Source: Gnetum montanum
Taxonomy: Eukaryota > Streptophyta > Gnetopsida > Gnetales > Gnetaceae
Reading direction: 5' to 3'
Length of the DNA: 64,000 nucleotides
Assembly: GCA_015680685.1 (NCBI GenBank)
Contig: MNCI01020774.1
Coordinates: 700,775-764,774, forward strand
Under the pieces are notes generated by a model, which had not been told where the DNA came from, ran no database searches, and saw only the letters and a list, made by a program, of their open reading frames with translations. The position numbers and the translations under genes are program-made. Below, piece after piece: positions 1 through 13,300 of this stretch. Numbering within the stretch: the first letter of the stretch is position 1; every line of letters starts with the position of its first letter.

Positions 1-171
1 CATCAATAGTCTTCATTGTCTAAAGTATACTATAAGGTTATCAATGGGGCTGTTAAAGTCTACATCACCTACATGTGAACATTCATAAGATGGACACTAA
101 CATACATAAACAAGTGATCCAAACAAGTCTATGTACATGTTTCTTCATTTGGATTATCTTGTTCGAATAAT

Positions 172-1450
172 TCTTTGATGTCTCCTTCAACTAAATCAAA
201 TACTCTTCTAACAACTTTCATTGCTAGCATATTAATCATTTTTATTTAATATATGTACAATACAAAAACCATTGGAATTTATAAAAGATATGAACAATGT
301 ATTAAAACTACAAGGTTTTATAACATGGCACAAATCTCTAATAGCATTGACCCCTTGGGCATGAATGTCTTTGCTATTAGAAATGTTGAATGTAGCTTTT
401 TTTAATGATATAATTTCTTTATTTAGTGTGAATATTTTCTTTGCCATTTTTTCAATCTCAGCAAGCAACTTCTAGTTACAACTATTTTGTTTAGCTGCAT
501 AACTCTCAATTTTGACCTTCAATTGCATGTTTTCTTCTATCAAACATGACCTATATGATTTTAGCTCCTTCAAAGCACTCCAAACTACTAAATTTCTTTG
601 AGAATAATTATTTAATGTCTCCATCACTTGCTCCAACTTATCCTCAATGGATTGGTGAGATCATTTTTCATGTTGGCAACTATCATCGATAGCTTGGCTT
701 TCAGGCTCTTTCAGAAAATAGGAGGTCTCATCCTTGTTGGATATTGATGTACTCTTCAATATACTTGTAGGATTTAGGAGGACTATTCCATTTAGTTGGG
801 TAGCCATACAATGAATTTTTTTCAACATTATTTTTATCACTATAATTGCAAAGCTAAAGGACTATTTCACATCATGTAGCTACCATAACCTTGCCTACCT
901 CTTTATCTTAGACATGATAGTCATTAGGATATTAAATAGAATACTTTCATTATTTTCCAATGCCCACATAAGTAATATTGCATTATTGAAAATCTTTGTT
1001 TTAGTTTCTTTCATTGAAAATAAAGACCATTGCATACATTTGGAAAATAATAGTAACTTTGGATAATCATTGGGATTATCATCTTTCATCTCAAATTTTT
1101 GGCCATACTACATTAGGTGAATCTTAGTTTTCTTCCACCTTCAATCCTTGATGACTTCCTCTTTATCATATAGAACTTGTATAACATCTACAATGTCATG
1201 AACATTGAAGGTGAAATTTTGTCTTTGCATAGTAGCTTGTAGAGTACTTCCCACAATGGACACATTATCAATTAATCATTTATAAAAGTTGTGAACAATA
1301 TTTTTGTCATAACATCCATTGATTGTCATCCATTGATAAATTCTAATTTTCTTCAATTTTTGGAAAAGAACAGACATTTCTAGCAAGTCTAGAATTATTT
1401 GCAAATGATGTTCATGGACAATGCCAATAGCTACGATTCATGCAAATAAA
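172..1450 (-). pseudogene. Decayed ORF of unknown function, copy 1
   Basis: On the minus strand the translation is continuous in character but broken by several stops. An upstream part (about 1450-1100) reads like an alpha-helical domain around a YDKNIVHNFYK motif. A middle part (1089-895) includes FNNAILLMWALENNES. A downstream part (808-232) starts at MATQLNGIVLL and is rich in Glu/Lys heptads, probably coiled coil, followed by a Cys/Phe-rich end. The same frame order is kept in copy 2, so a real gene existed before the duplication. The middle part vaguely resembles the helical domain of plant transposon-associated ORFs, but I do not recognise the family. Stops are largely TAG/TAA at positions that are Gln or Trp in the other copy or by context. 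Confidence 0.5.
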
Positions 1451-2609
1451 TAAAATGTTACTGTAACATAAAGTGAATATCAATTTTGAGATCATTACAT
1501 ATAAAGCACAAGTAGTCACATGAAGATCCCTTTTGCTAATGCCCCTAATTTTTACAAGCTTCATGTTCGAACAAAACTTCAACAATATCCCTCGATAACA
1601 AAGAAAATGTAATCACAATAATAGCCTTCTCTACTAATCCTACAATGAAATTAATATAAATGGAGTATGATCTTAGCATAAATAATATTAATGAAGAATT
1701 ATGTTTGCAACTAATATTCAAAAAAATGCAAGAACCTGTGACCCACATGTCGTTGTAGCTTACTTTTCCAATAAATTGGGAGATGTAGTGCTTCGCACAC
1801 ATAGTGCACTCTTTTGCATCACGTAGCACATTGCACCTCTAAATTTTGTTCAAACTGCTTCTCGCAAGTCATTGCACATCAGAAGTTAAGAAGTGCGATG
1901 GGCTAAGAAGTGAGAAGTTGAGAAGTTGAGAACATCAAACAGTTTCCTAATAACTATGATGTCCTACGCAATGCATGACTTTGTACTATATTTTAAATGA
2001 AGGATTCCCTTGACTCATAGGTACTTGCATGATACTATATTCTCTCATGTAAGTGGCATTGGTTTGCACTAATACTCAAGATAATAGAAAAAATTAATTT
2101 TCTCACAATAATCCTAGCACATTTAACAAGACATAACAAGGAAATACAAGACATTGTAAGGAGTAGTAAATCATGGTACAAAATAGCAGTAATGAATCAA
2201 TTGTAGAATAACAATTGCAAAATTAAAATTTGGTTTTGGAAACTTATGCATGTGGAGAGGAGTGAGTTTGGGCCCAAGTCGATGACGGTAAGTGCTTAAG
2301 CATCAAAGAGATAGTTTGGGCCCCCATAGTAGTCAAGGGAAAATGACATACTATTGGGTTGAAAGGGGCAAATGGTGGAAAATAGGTATGAACATTTGTC
2401 ACAGCTGCAAAGAAGAAACAACAAAGGGTTGTGAACATAGGGCGTTGCTAACGGGTGAAAATTTTGTTTGTCACGTTTTGTATATTCAAATTTTGGCATT
2501 ATACGATGGAATGGACATCATGGATGCGAAGGATGGACATGAGGGATGGTCATGCATAACATTGTTTTGAATTTCCCATACATACATAGGTTTTTTATGG
2601 TAACTTTTG

Positions 2610-3146
2610 TCAAGCTTGGCTTCCGAACTCTACTGGAATTTCCTTATACCTCATGTTATAATTTAGATGTAGAATTCTCAACTGAGGAAGTTGACACAAC
2701 CCTGCAGGGTACTCTTGCAAATACTTAAGGTGTAGAGTTCGAAGGCTTTGAAAACCTGTTACTTGCTTGGGCAAGTTAACATTTTTAAGCTTCAAATGTT
2801 GTAATTTACTTAAATCCTGCCATTCCAAAGGCAGATACAATAGCTCTCTTCCCCCATGATGGCTTCCTACATCCCCGACACATACAGTTAATGCAACAAG
2901 GCTATCAGGAAGCATGAAACCATTCAAGAATTCATTGTAGTATAGAGTCACTTCCTGAAGTTGTGTGAGTTGTGAAAGCGAATGCCATGTCTAGGCATTT
3001 GATTCTCTTGTGTTTCTGGAAATCATTACATTGCTTCCTCTCACCACCATTAAACCTGATATTATCTCATCAATGTATGCCCAATGGCATGATTTATGGG
3101 TAGAGAAGTGGGTGAGGTGTTGGAGTTCATGGATCCATGTTGGCCT
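2610..3146 (-). pseudogene. NLR leucine-rich-repeat tail, copy 1 (truncated)
   Basis: The minus strand encodes leucine-rich repeats of the kind found in plant NLR receptors, including LQHLKLKNVNLP, LRTLHLKYLQEYPAGL and LPQLRILHLNYNMR. The same repeats occur at 45865-46455, where they belong to the NLR pseudogene. Copy 1 begins abruptly at 3146 on its upstream side, so the coiled-coil, nucleotide-binding and first LRR parts are absent. Its downstream end is fused by deletion at about 2612-2620 to the non-coding segment. It therefore cannot make a receptor. The fragment is useful as a divergence marker for the duplication. Confidence 0.8.
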
Positions 3147-3562
3147 TGATGTTGTCTTCATTTTATGCTTTATAGTTTCCTGCTAATGACATTTCACCTT
3201 CCCACACATTGATCAACCTCCCTACATCTTAGTTTACCTTCCTACACATCAATTCACCTTCTTATATGTTAACATTGCTTGGTGAAAGATATATGATTTT
3301 ACATGACAATTTTGTTGATCATGGCCCTATGTGATAGCATGGATGAGATTGGCCACAACAAAAGTAAAATTGAAACTAAAATTTTAATACATATATAGAC
3401 TCTATGAATTTATAGAACAACAAAAATATACATGTTATGAGTTTTGAAAATATCATTAAGAAAATTACTAACTATGTTTTTATAACATTTAGAACAAATC
3501 ACCAAAATTTGCAATTGTAATATCCCATCTATATTTAAATGTAATATAAACATTATCATTAT
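3147..3562. other. Non-genic stretch between duplication and element A
   Basis: No gene is seen. Positions about 3188-3272 hold a degenerate direct repeat of roughly 20-25 bases (variants of TTCACCTTCCCACACAT, four passes). The rest is AT-rich and has no match elsewhere in the window that I noticed. Confidence 0.5.
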
Positions 3563-4427
3563 TGATGAGCAACGAAGTATCCCTATGCCCAACCATACAA
3601 ATCACTAAGGCATTCATGTGTGATTTGGTCAACTTCCATGGATTCCTAGTGTTCTTGTATATAGGATTCAATCTAGAAGGTGAATCTAATCATGGAACGA
3701 TCGTCGTCTTCCCAACTACAGTTGTGAGGCTCAGTTGTATGGTTTAAGTGTAATTGAGGCATATGATTTTTGTATTATATTACATTTTGTTCACCTAAGG
3801 TTGGTAATAGATTGAGAATAAATTGATTAACTAGTTCAACTAATTTAATTACTAATTAATAACTAACTATCCTAACATAAGCATCTGATCCCACTTTCCA
3901 TACATATCCTGAACAGATACAACACCATTGGACAACCAAGCGTTAAGTGCTACTAGGATTACCAAGTGTTATACATGTGCTTGAAGTGGTCATACTTATG
4001 TATGCTAGTCTATTTAGCTTAATTAATTACTTAAAGTCTTAATCATTCTAGCTTAATTAATCGCTTGATTGATGAAAATAATAAATGCATAAATAAATCA
4101 TTAAGCTAGTCCAAATGCTGCAAGATTTATCAAAAAGCTTATCTTTATTTCCACATACATTGTGGTGCTCAGGTACAACAGTGCTCAAATAAAGATTCGT
4201 ACACTCCTTGACTCTTGTTGTGGGCACTTAGAAAATTATTCTATCTCTTACGGAAACAAACTGTAAGAGTTATGCTAGCAACTCCTCATTAACATAGTCA
4301 GGGTGTAACATTTATAGACTTACTAAGATGCCACATCAATGTGGGAAACCCTATGTCGATGAGATCCCATCGACGGGGTCAGGTAGATGACATCTCATTA
4401 ACACAATTGACCGAAGACTCTTCATCA
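3563..4427 (-). repeat. Element A 3' LTR
   Basis: An 865-base LTR bounded by TGATGAGCAACG on the left and CTTCATCA on the right (plus strand). Read on the minus strand it starts TGATGAAGAG, directly after the polypurine-like CATGGCAGTA (4428-4437). It contains AATAAAGAT (near 4144-4150 and again toward its end) and a TATA-like CTATAAATG upstream. The left 60 bases align with the LTR ends at 15738, 20853, 33101 and 63855. Confidence 0.9.
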
Positions 4428-4625
4428 TACTGCCATGACTAAATGAAAAATCATCCTTGAGTTGCTTACAAAATTGTGAAGTTATGGGATCATTAACTAA
4501 CACACAATACAACAAAACAAAATTAAATGTCTAAGTGGTGTTCATAAAATAAAATTAAACATCATAACATGATTGAACAAAATTGGAAAACACATTCTTT
4601 GACAACGTGAAGACGGTTGAAAGTA

Positions 4626-7469
4626 TTAGATAGTCCTAAGTGGTGGCATTTCCTGACATTCAAAAGGACCTTCTCCCACTTTGGGTGTATGTCATGGTTT
4701 AGGTGACTGTGGTTGTCCTGCTATAGCTACCACTTTCGATGGAAGGCGAAAGGCATCCAAAAATGCCTTCATCTTCTCCTCCTTACTTTGAGAATCATTC
4801 ATAGTCCATGCAAGATCACCAATGTGGGTTGAAATGGGGATATCCCACGAATAGGGAATTACTGGGAACACCTCCTTAGCATTGATAAACCAAGCAAAAA
4901 ATTGCTTGCATTTGATATCAAATGCTTTAAGTGCATTTTGCAACTCTTGGTAGTTATTCATCCTCTTAGCTAGGTTCTTGGTAGTTGATCTTGATCAATA
5001 AACTTTGCCTTATGAACCTCAAGTTTCGCTTTTGCCACTACAAGCTTCTACTTGATGTCTTTGTGGTGCTTGAACTCTGCCTCATATAATAAGTATGATT
5101 TGACCACTTGTTTCTCCAATTTAAACCACAGTTGTCCTATAGTCAACATATCCAGATTTGCATATATAAGATTGATGAGCTCCATGTATTCTATCATTTC
5201 CTAAATTTGCATCTCCTTCATGTGGATCTCCACTTTATTGTAGGCATCTATCCCATCAATGATAGGTTGTCATATCTCTCTTCCTTGCTAAAGTTATTTT
5301 AGGGTCTCATTTACTTTTGCCTTCACTAATTGGATGTTCTTTTAATTAACTTCTTTCTGTAGATCGACCTAATCTTTGTAGTGATTTTTGGCTCTCTCAA
5401 ATTTAAGAGCCTTTGATTTCCAAGTAGTTACTTCAATTATAATCTTTTGACAAAGAGCATAGAGCCCCTCCATGGAGAGGTTTCTATTTTCTATTACCAA
5501 TCTTCTAAGCTCATTGTTCACTTTGGCCAGCTACTCCTGCTATTGATGGATGAAATCTATTATTTGTTATTTTTGTGCATCAACATTTTGCCAGCAATGA
5601 TTCTCTATGGTCAATTGTACATTCTATTGGTGGGTCTAATCTAAGGCCTTTTGAATTTTATGTTGAGTGTCCTCTACCAAGGATTGATGGAACACCACCA
5701 TCTCCATTGCACCCTTAACCCCTTTCAATCTTATGTGAAGCTATTCAAGAGCTTAATCCTTTGTAAATGCTAGGTTGAGGAAAGTAGGATCAGTAATCTA
5801 GACTCTTAGTTTGACAACCTTCACATCCAAGCTTTTATTTAGCTCCTTAGCTATTTTGAATTGCCTCTCCAAAATGATGTTTTTATTCCTTACTTCCAGC
5901 AACTTTGACTAGGTTGCAATTATGTTGTCTGGAAGATCAAAGACATCCAAAATTGGTTGTCTAATTTCCACTAGTTGGTCTAGCAATTGGTCATGCTATG
6001 TTGTGATCAACTTGCTACTTACTATCCCTATGGACATATGCACATGTTTAAGTGTAGAGACATCTAGTACAAAAATCATAGGTATGTTTAGAGTTTCAGC
6101 AATTCTATTAGTAACCATATCCACTGTTGTCTCTTGCTTTTGGTGTTACATCATCAAAACTGTTGCTCACTCACCCTCCTCCAAGTACACTAAAAAGGTA
6201 AAGGCATTCCTAGAGATTTCTAGGAATTATTACTGTTGCGAGAGGAAGACTATTACCTCTCGAGTGCTAGGATTTGATCTTATAGGCAACTACATTCTTT
6301 GGGCTAAAGATGAATCCACCCCCCCTTTATCTAGCTAACTATTTAAGCCACTTAATTCAAGTGACTCATCATTGGTCAGTACACAAATGGATCACAACCA
6401 CTTGTTCCTACTTGTCACTCTTACTCACTCAACAACCATTCTTGGAATTCAGGTAATCATTGAGAAGTTGCAATGATATCTAGCACTATTTGTTGAGTGG
6501 GTGGTGGGGGTCATCATTGATGCTCCTCTTCTTGGATGACTTTTTCAAGGAGTTTATCCTTCATCATCTCCATCTAGTTAGCAAATGAAGCACATTTGAC
6601 ATCATCATTTGTATAACAAGTTATCCCTCTCCTCTGACATAGTTTTCTGTTGAGGCATGGAAAGGGAGATGCCTTCCTTTCACATTCATTCTCCTTGAAG
6701 AGCTTCTCTATCTCAAGATAGATTAGCTATAAAAGGTTGACAAGGAATCTACTAGTTAGAGCGGCACATGCACAACCAAAGAAGGCAATGATCGTACTTG
6801 GCCTCACCATTGGATTGAGGTGAAAGGCCACAATCTTGTAGTAGATTCTTTCCATCGATTTGAGTGCACCATACTCCTTACGGTCGATACCATAACACCA
6901 CTACAACCATTCTTTCTTGATGTTGAGGCTTGCCTATATTGGAATCTCAATAGGATTTGCCCTAGTTTCTATCAACTCAAGTGCCTCTAAAATAGCCTAC
7001 ACTAAGTATGACACTAAAATGTCCTTGCTCTTGACCGTTGAACTAGTGTGCCTATTACTCTAGAATAAGAACATCTCTCCCATGTACCACATCCCACTAA
7101 GAGTGATGATGGGCCATATGGGAGAGGTCTTTAATTGAACTTGTACCTCTTGAGGTGCTTGCTCTAAGAAAGAGTCAAAATTCAAGTCTTAGAGCACCAT
7201 TTTCTAAACCTCCTTTGATTTAATCTACTTAAGGCAAGCTTCTATTAAGGTCACCTCAAGGTTTGCTTGTGGGGCTGGTGCCTCATCCTGGTGGGATTGC
7301 TATGTCACCACTACTTGTTCTAGAATCAAACAAATAGATTTCACTTTGGGCTCCTCTTAAAGAAGTCCCATAGCATGGGTTGCTGCTTGTTCCTCTTGGG
7401 CCTATTCTTGGCCCCTTCCTATGGCTGTGATGGTCCTTCGTCCTATGTGTGCTTTCCCTTTGGTGCCAT
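4626..7469 (-). pseudogene. Element A ORF2: transposon-domain plus coiled-coil protein
   Basis: About 940 codons, broken by stops and frameshifts. The start is taken at the ATGGCACC at 7469 because B, C and D begin with the same Met-Ala-Pro. The N-terminal third holds the block seen in all four elements: a WPI...SG.WY segment (about 7078-7130), then KEWL, then the signature PFPCLNRKLCQ near 6640-6670. A Lys/Glu/Leu-rich coiled coil follows (about 6000-5000). The C-terminal block is FFAWFINAKEVF...YSWDIP (4890-4800). The true end is probably at 4626 (PPLRTI), since all copies finish with a similar PPL/P-G-T ending; the TGA at about 4692 looks like a CGA codon hit by C-to-T. Function is unknown. 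No membrane segment or signal peptide is seen. Confidence 0.75.
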
Positions 7470-8010
7470 TTGTGGTCATAAGACATCCAAGGATTAGTAT
7501 ACATAATGTTTAAGTTATAATGTTTTGATACCTCATCTTGTCAGTTAGTTATACTTAGGCTAAGGTTGGACCATGGTAGATTGGTTATTTTATTTTTATT
7601 TTATTAATTTTTAAGTTCAAAGCATTACTAGAGCTAGTTAGAAGATTTTAACTTTGTAATTTGATGTTTTTATGTTGTTTTCTTTATTAAACCTTTGTGG
7701 GAGTTCAAATATTTGGAAAACATTTTTGTCAAAAACTTTAGATTTTTGCCCCCCATTCCTAAGAGCTTACCTCTGGTGGCTACAAGGTTGAAGAATGAAG
7801 TGATTTGGACAAAAAGTTAAGAAGATATGACTTCTAGAAGGTTATGGGCTCTGAAAACTACAAAAATTCCTTTGGCATTTAAAAAGAAATGTGAAAAATT
7901 CAAAGTGTAAGTGTGTATATATAGAATATTTATGCGCTACATCAATGAGGTCCTATATATGGGGTCTCATATACATAGGAGGTCCATCAACGGGTACTCA
8001 TTTATGAGGG
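7470..8010 (-). promoter_or_regulatory. Internal U3-like promoter module and 5' leader of element A ORF2
   Basis: Read on the minus strand: a repeat-rich stretch at about 8005-7938 (CATCAATGAGG, CCATCAACGGG and related words) resembles the U3 of this element's own LTR at about 4330-4400 (CATCAATGTGG, CCATCGACGGGG). A TATA-like CATAAATAT follows at 7934-7925, 456 bases upstream of the ORF2 ATG. A consensus donor AG|GTAAGC falls at 7770, exactly 301 bases before the ATG, at the same distance as in element B. The acceptor AG before the ATG reads AA here, probably mutated. Promoter and splicing roles are inferred from sequence only. Confidence 0.5.
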
Positions 8011-8881
8011 GTATGAGCAAACTTTTTCAACTTGAACTTCTCATAAAATACACAAAGCTTTTTTGATGAAAGTGGGGTTCATGGAGTTCCAAAAAAGCCA
8101 AGAACTTGATGGAATCATTGTAGAGGATTTTTGATGGCTTAAAAATTGAAAAATTAAATAAAGAATGTGTTTTTTGAAAAACATTTCCCTAAGGAGCACA
8201 TAGTTGGATATATCAGGCAGGGTGCACAAAGGTTTGGATTAAGGGAATGTCTAAGGATGAGGTACTTAATTAACCCAACCAAGAGATATGCAAGTGCATC
8301 CTCCACATAATGGGCACATGCCCTTTCTTCCCTTGCATAACCTCAACCTAAGAAGTCCATGAACCTCATAGGTGATTAATTGTTATGAAAGTTAATGTCC
8401 AAAACCTGGAAGATTCTACCTAAGTATTCAGGCACGTCAAACTAAGACATCGAACATTGACGTGGAAACTGGTAGTGAGCTGAGTCATGGAAAGCATAGA
8501 TGGATGAGAGAGAAAGTGGAATGGGGTTCTTGGTTAAGGCCACACAAAGTCCCCCATAGATTTTGTGGTTAAATGACCTGATAAAATCCATCCTTAGTCC
8601 AAACCAAAATCAACCATGTTCAATGACTTTGCATCACCACTCTAAGACTGGTCCATCCCCTTCAGACATAAGAGTGCTCCCATAGATCAAACATCATCCT
8701 TGTAGAGAAGAAAAGAGAAGTAGAAAATGAGGAAGGGCCTTAGTTAGAGGGGACCTTCAGGCATGGGTAACATGTCATTCTAGTCCCATAACTAGTGCTT
8801 GTAGTCCCTTATTTTGTCTAAGAGGTGTGCTTTAAATTATCATCATTTTTTATTTTAATTTTTTTCATTTATATTTATTTA

Positions 8882-8916
<35 letters not shown>

Positions 8917-9479
8917 TTTTCTCTTTTTCTATTTTTTTTGGATGGGAACCACACTATACAAAGACTTATTCAACTTCCCATTATTGGTTGACATGAAATG
9001 GTAAGAAATCCATGAAAACACTCATGCATCCAAGTAAGTAGAAGGGTACATAGAGTATTGAGTCCCATTGAAGTCATGCTCTATTCAAACCCTTGAATCC
9101 TTTTCAATTCCAAAAAATACCAAGGTCACAATTTTGTTAAAGTTTTACTTAATGAAAATGGACCTCATACTTCCTAAACAAGGAAAACCATAAAGTTTGT
9201 GGATGGGTGGATATCATGGACTCACTACTTGTTTTATGAAAAAGAAATCATGTCTTAATTATTAGTACCAAAATTCCAAAAATGGAAACCAAGCATTAGC
9301 AACCAAAAATAATAAGTGCAAACCACCATTAACAACAACTACAACACCACTATGTCCTATTAGTGCAAAGCACTTTATTAGTAGAAATTTTAGAAAATCA
9401 TATCCAAAACACAAAGGAAATTATACAAGCAAGTGTAAACTATTTTTAAAAAATCAAATGTACCAATGATGGTATAAAA
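8011..9479. other. Element A spacer between pol and ORF2
   Basis: Non-coding part of element A. It includes an (AT)n microsatellite at 8885-8912. The same spacer sequence recurs in B (about 25350-26680), C (about 37900-39040) and D (about 54700-55680). An example is the shared segment reading CCTTAGTTAGAGGGG (plus) at 8739-8753. Confidence 0.7.
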
Positions 9480-10670
9480 TAGGAAAATAGAAAAATGAGG
9501 AACTAGATACATGGTTAGCATGGATGACCATCTCCCCCATGACTGAGTTAGAAGGAGGAGATCTAAAAGATTGAGCAAGGTTGTCCATCTGATGAGGTGT
9601 TTCTTGCATTGGCTTACTTGGGCTCATGGAAAGGTTTGACTTATGTTGACTAACTACTTTTTGTTTCAACTTTTAGGTTTGTAGATTAACATTGCTGTAA
9701 AAGGAAATGTATTGTCAATTATATAAGGCTCCTTCCACAATGTTTGAAATTTTGTTCATTGTGAAAAATTTGTGGGATTCTAGTAGAGGACCTTATCTCT
9801 AGGTTGAAATTTGACATTTCTTATTCTTAGGGCATGTCGTTGCTTACTGAATACCTTGTGCACTTCATTCAAGGATAGGACCACTAATTGATTTTCATCT
9901 AGCATGTTAAGGTTGATCAATCATTCTTTTTGTGCTAGACTTAGGTCAAGATTGAAGTCATAGGCTGTTGAAAGTGTACAAAGCTCAAATTGAATAGAAA
10001 GTGTTGGTAGTTTTTTGTACACTAGCTCGTAGTGAGAGTAGCCTATAGGGAGTTTCCATGTTGAGCAATAGATCCAAAGGGCATCATTAAGTTTTATATT
10101 CTAATCTCTCCTATATTTGCTAATAGTTCTCATTAAGATCTTTGTAATCTCCCTATTAGTAACATCTTCTTGACCATTAGCTTGGGGGTGGTAAGGTGTT
10201 GTTAATTCATGTTCAACCCACGAGTGTTGCATGAGCTTATGAAAAGTAATGCCTATAAAAATGGTTCCATTGCCAAAAATCAGTGCATGTGACATTCCAA
10301 ACCTATTTACAATGTGTTGTTGAAAAACTTGAGTAGTAGTGGATGATTTATAGTTGATGATGGCTACTACTATCCATTTAGTACAGTAGTCAGTTGCAAT
10401 AATAATGTATGCCTTTCCATTAAACATGGGTGTGATGGGACCTATGAAGTCTATGCCCCATATGTTAAAGGTTTTCAATGGTTGGATCCACTATTGTGGT
10501 CCCTCCATTTGTGCAATTATCCTACCATCTTGTTGATAACATTCATAAGAGTAGATAAATTGGTAGGCATCCCTAAAAATTTTTGGCCAATAGTACCCTA
10601 CCATTAGGATTTTAATGGCTATGCATCTCCATGCATATTGGCCTTTGCAAGAACCCTTGTAAGCGTCTTG
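9480..10670 (-). pseudogene. Element A integrase
   Basis: The 10478-10101 segment is a gypsy integrase core: WGIDFIGP (first catalytic Asp kept), then HIVNRFGMSHALIFGNGT, where the second catalytic Asp is Gly (normally DNGT), then TTPYHPQANGQEDVTNREI near the catalytic Glu (here GQEDV where GQAEV is usual). Upstream, about 10650-10500, lies a degraded zinc-binding region with most His/Cys lost. Downstream to about 9480 is the decayed C-terminal part, ending near a polypurine-poor spacer. The family inserts element cDNA into host DNA; this copy cannot. It aligns well with the integrase of element B. Confidence 0.85.
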
Positions 10671-10949
10671 AAGAACACATAGTGGATTAATATTAGGGAT
10701 ATATCAATGAACCAAGCCATCAGTGCACACCTTGTAAAGGTGCTCATTGATTTCCATGAAGCACTTAGCCTAATGAAGAAACTATTATTTATTTCTATGG
10801 CCCAAATCTTATGGCATCTCCTAAGTGAGAAAATAAGTGAGGATGCAATCATACCATTTTGGTTCTACAGGTACTTAGTCATTAATTACTCTAGTAAAGG
10901 GAAGTTCATTAAGAAATTGATCAGAGAGTGGGTTCTCCTTCTTTTTGTT

Positions 10950-12400
10950 ATTCCATCTTAACTAAAGAAGATGGTTCGCAACCACATTCTTAGTCCCCTT
11001 TTAATCTACTATCATAAGATCAAATTTCTGCAAGATCACTAGCCATCGTATGACATAAGAGCTTACCATTGGCTTATTCATCAAGAAGAGAATGACACTA
11101 TGGTTAGTATGCACAAAAACTTTGTACCCAAGCACATAGGGCCTAAATGTTTTCAAAACATACACCACTACCTTCAGTTTTTTCTCCATTATGGTGTAAT
11201 TGAGTTGTGCACCCATAATGCTTTGGCTTGTGTAGTGGATGTAATATGGACATTTTTGATCATCCAACTACATTAGCATGGCTCCCAAGGCATAATTTGA
11301 TGCATTCATCATGATAGGAAATAGTCTAAACTAGTCTAGTGCTCATAGAATTGGAGTTTCTATGAGTCTCTCCTTCAACTATTGGAATGCATTTTCACAT
11401 TCCTTAGTCCAAACAAATGAAGCATCTTTCTTTGTTAGCTAGACCAATGAGTTTGTGATCTTAGAAAAATTCTCTATGAATCATCAATAGTAACCAATCT
11501 ATCCAAGGAATAATCAAACATCTTTTATTATTTCTAGTTGATGAGTTATTCCTTGGATGACCCTTATCTTTTCAAGGTCTACCTTGATCTCTACTTGTGA
11601 GATTATATGCCCCTAGACTATGCCCTCTTAGACCATTACATGGCTCTTTTAACAATTGAGTTGTAGGTTTGTCTCCACATAGCTTTTTAATACTTGCTCA
11701 AGGTGGTCCAAGGCTTACTCGAATGTAGCACCATAAGTGGAAATTCCATCCATGAAGACTTCCATCCCATTACCAATCTACTACTAAAAGATTCTCAAGA
11801 CCAAGTGTTAGAATGTGGCAAGAGCATTGCATAGATCAAAAGGCATCTTTCGATATGCAAAAGTCCCCTAGGAACCTGTCAATGTTGTTTTGGCCTAATC
11901 CTCTAATGCAATCTAAATTTGGTTATAGCCACTATAATCATCTAAAAAGCTATAATAACAATGTCCAAAAATGGTGTTCAACACCTGATTGACAAATGGC
12001 AATGGAAAATGATCTTTGAATGTTACCATGTTCAATAGCTTGGAATCAATACAAACCTACCACTTATCACCTTTCTTTAGCGCACTCACAAGTGGGCTAA
12101 CCCACTCACAATCCACAATAGGATAGATAAACCTTGCCTTGAGGAGTTGTTCTATCTCCTCCTTGATAATTTGCTTTAATTTAGAGTTCAACCATCATTT
12201 TGGCTACTTTCTTAGCTTCATGGCCGAATTAATATTGATATGATGTTGGCATATTTGTGGATCAATCCCAGTGAGTTCAAGATATGACCAAGCAAAGGCT
12301 AGTGGCCATCTCTTAGCCACTTTTAACAGTTTCTTTTTTTGTTTAGGAGCAAGTTTAGCATTGATTATAACTAGCTTTCCATTTTTCAAAAATGCATATT
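10950..12400 (-). pseudogene. Element A reverse transcriptase and RNase H
   Basis: Minus-strand remnants in order: a linker with FAWSYLELTGIDPQICQHHI (about 12300-12240), RT segments WVSPLV and LLNMVTFKDHFPLPFVNQ (about 12110-11990), the active-site box VFMDGIS (about 11758-11738) where FMDD is expected, so one catalytic Asp is Gly, and RNase H at 11267-11001 with QLNYTIMEKKL and FVHTNHSVI (catalytic-position Asp replaced by Asn in HTDHS). Stops interrupt each block. In the family this enzyme copies the genomic RNA to cDNA in virus-like particles; this copy is dead. Confidence 0.88.
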
Positions 12401-13300
12401 CTATGCTGGAAATTAAAGTTTTTAACTCTAGGGGCTCTTATTTAAAATTTTTAGAGATTTCCAACTCTCCCAAATTCATACATTCCTACAACATCAACAC
12501 ATGTGAGGCTCTCAATTGATTCCATGTAAATTGTGCTACTCTTAGAACCAGTTGTTAGCCATTGGGTGTCCTCTTATTTTGCAACTGTTGCATACATGCA
12601 CATTTGGATATTTACCTCATTTGCACATTGCCTACATGTAGAAATGGATGCTCTTTTTATGGACAAATTTTTTTGCATGTAGTTTCACCTTATGTTGCAT
12701 ACACGATGCATGGAACTCATTTCTTCTTGATCTTTTTGAATGCATTTTCCTTGAGAATTTCTAGAAAAAGATCTCTAGTGTCCATTTTTGCATCAATAAT
12801 GCTTAGCCACATCCTTTCCATAATGATTGGAAAATCCCCTTTGCAATTCTCAACTTTGATTACTAAGAAATTGATAGGATAAGACCACTTACAAACAATG
12901 GTCACAATATCTTCTACTAGTCCCAATGAAATAGTGATGGATTGGTCTACCAATTATAATGTGATATTTCTTTTCGTTAAGAGGTGGCAAGTTCTAAGTA
13001 GTATATATATCATGGGAAATCAGATTAACACTAGAACCTAAATCCAGAAGAGCTTTGAATGATTCATTTCCAGTAATCTATAAATAGATAAGGGGACTTT
13101 CAAGATTAACTAATTTCTTGGGAAGGTTGCTAGCTCGAATCCAATTAGATAAGGCATGTATTAACATAATCGTGTGAATCTTGGGAAGAATTTAGTTTTA
13201 AGAGCTCTTGATTTGATGATTTGAAAATGCTGAGAAAATAATAGGATGACCAACATCATGAGTTTGTGAGGGCTAGAATGGTTATTAGGTCAAAAGAATG
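12401..13300 (-). pseudogene. Element A protease and linker
   Basis: The aspartic protease motif ALLDLGSSVNLI lies at about 13065-13020. It has the D-L/S/T-G core as D-L-G, which is common in OTA-group gypsy elements. A stop (TAG/TAA) occurs within about ten codons on either side. The remainder links to the RT domain and contains helical segments around GRPIHH and SFSRNSQ. No other domain was recognised. Confidence 0.7.

Larger units (their letters stand above)
1..3146. repeat. Segmental duplication, copy 1
   Basis: This stretch matches 33971-46455 once element C (34775-43309) is taken out. Positions 6-808 pair with 33971-34774, and 804-3146 pair with 43310-46455. Collinear identity is obvious by eye, for example around 60-110 versus 34018-34070, 1560-1680 versus 44050-44180, and 2640-3145 versus 45955-46455. 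Copy 1 lacks about 54 bases present near 44181-44234 and about 745 bases present at 45190-45945; the latter deletion has its junction near 2612-2620. Homology stops just after the shared GGATCCATG near 3140. The left limit lies at or beyond the window edge. It contains an unidentified pseudogene and an NLR tail. Confidence 0.9.

Noticed and set aside
2244-2570. Overlapping open frames on both strands (92, 67 and 64 codons)
   Set aside because: Their reading is not kept in the duplicated copy near 44820-45090, and no domain is visible; they fall in non-coding flank.
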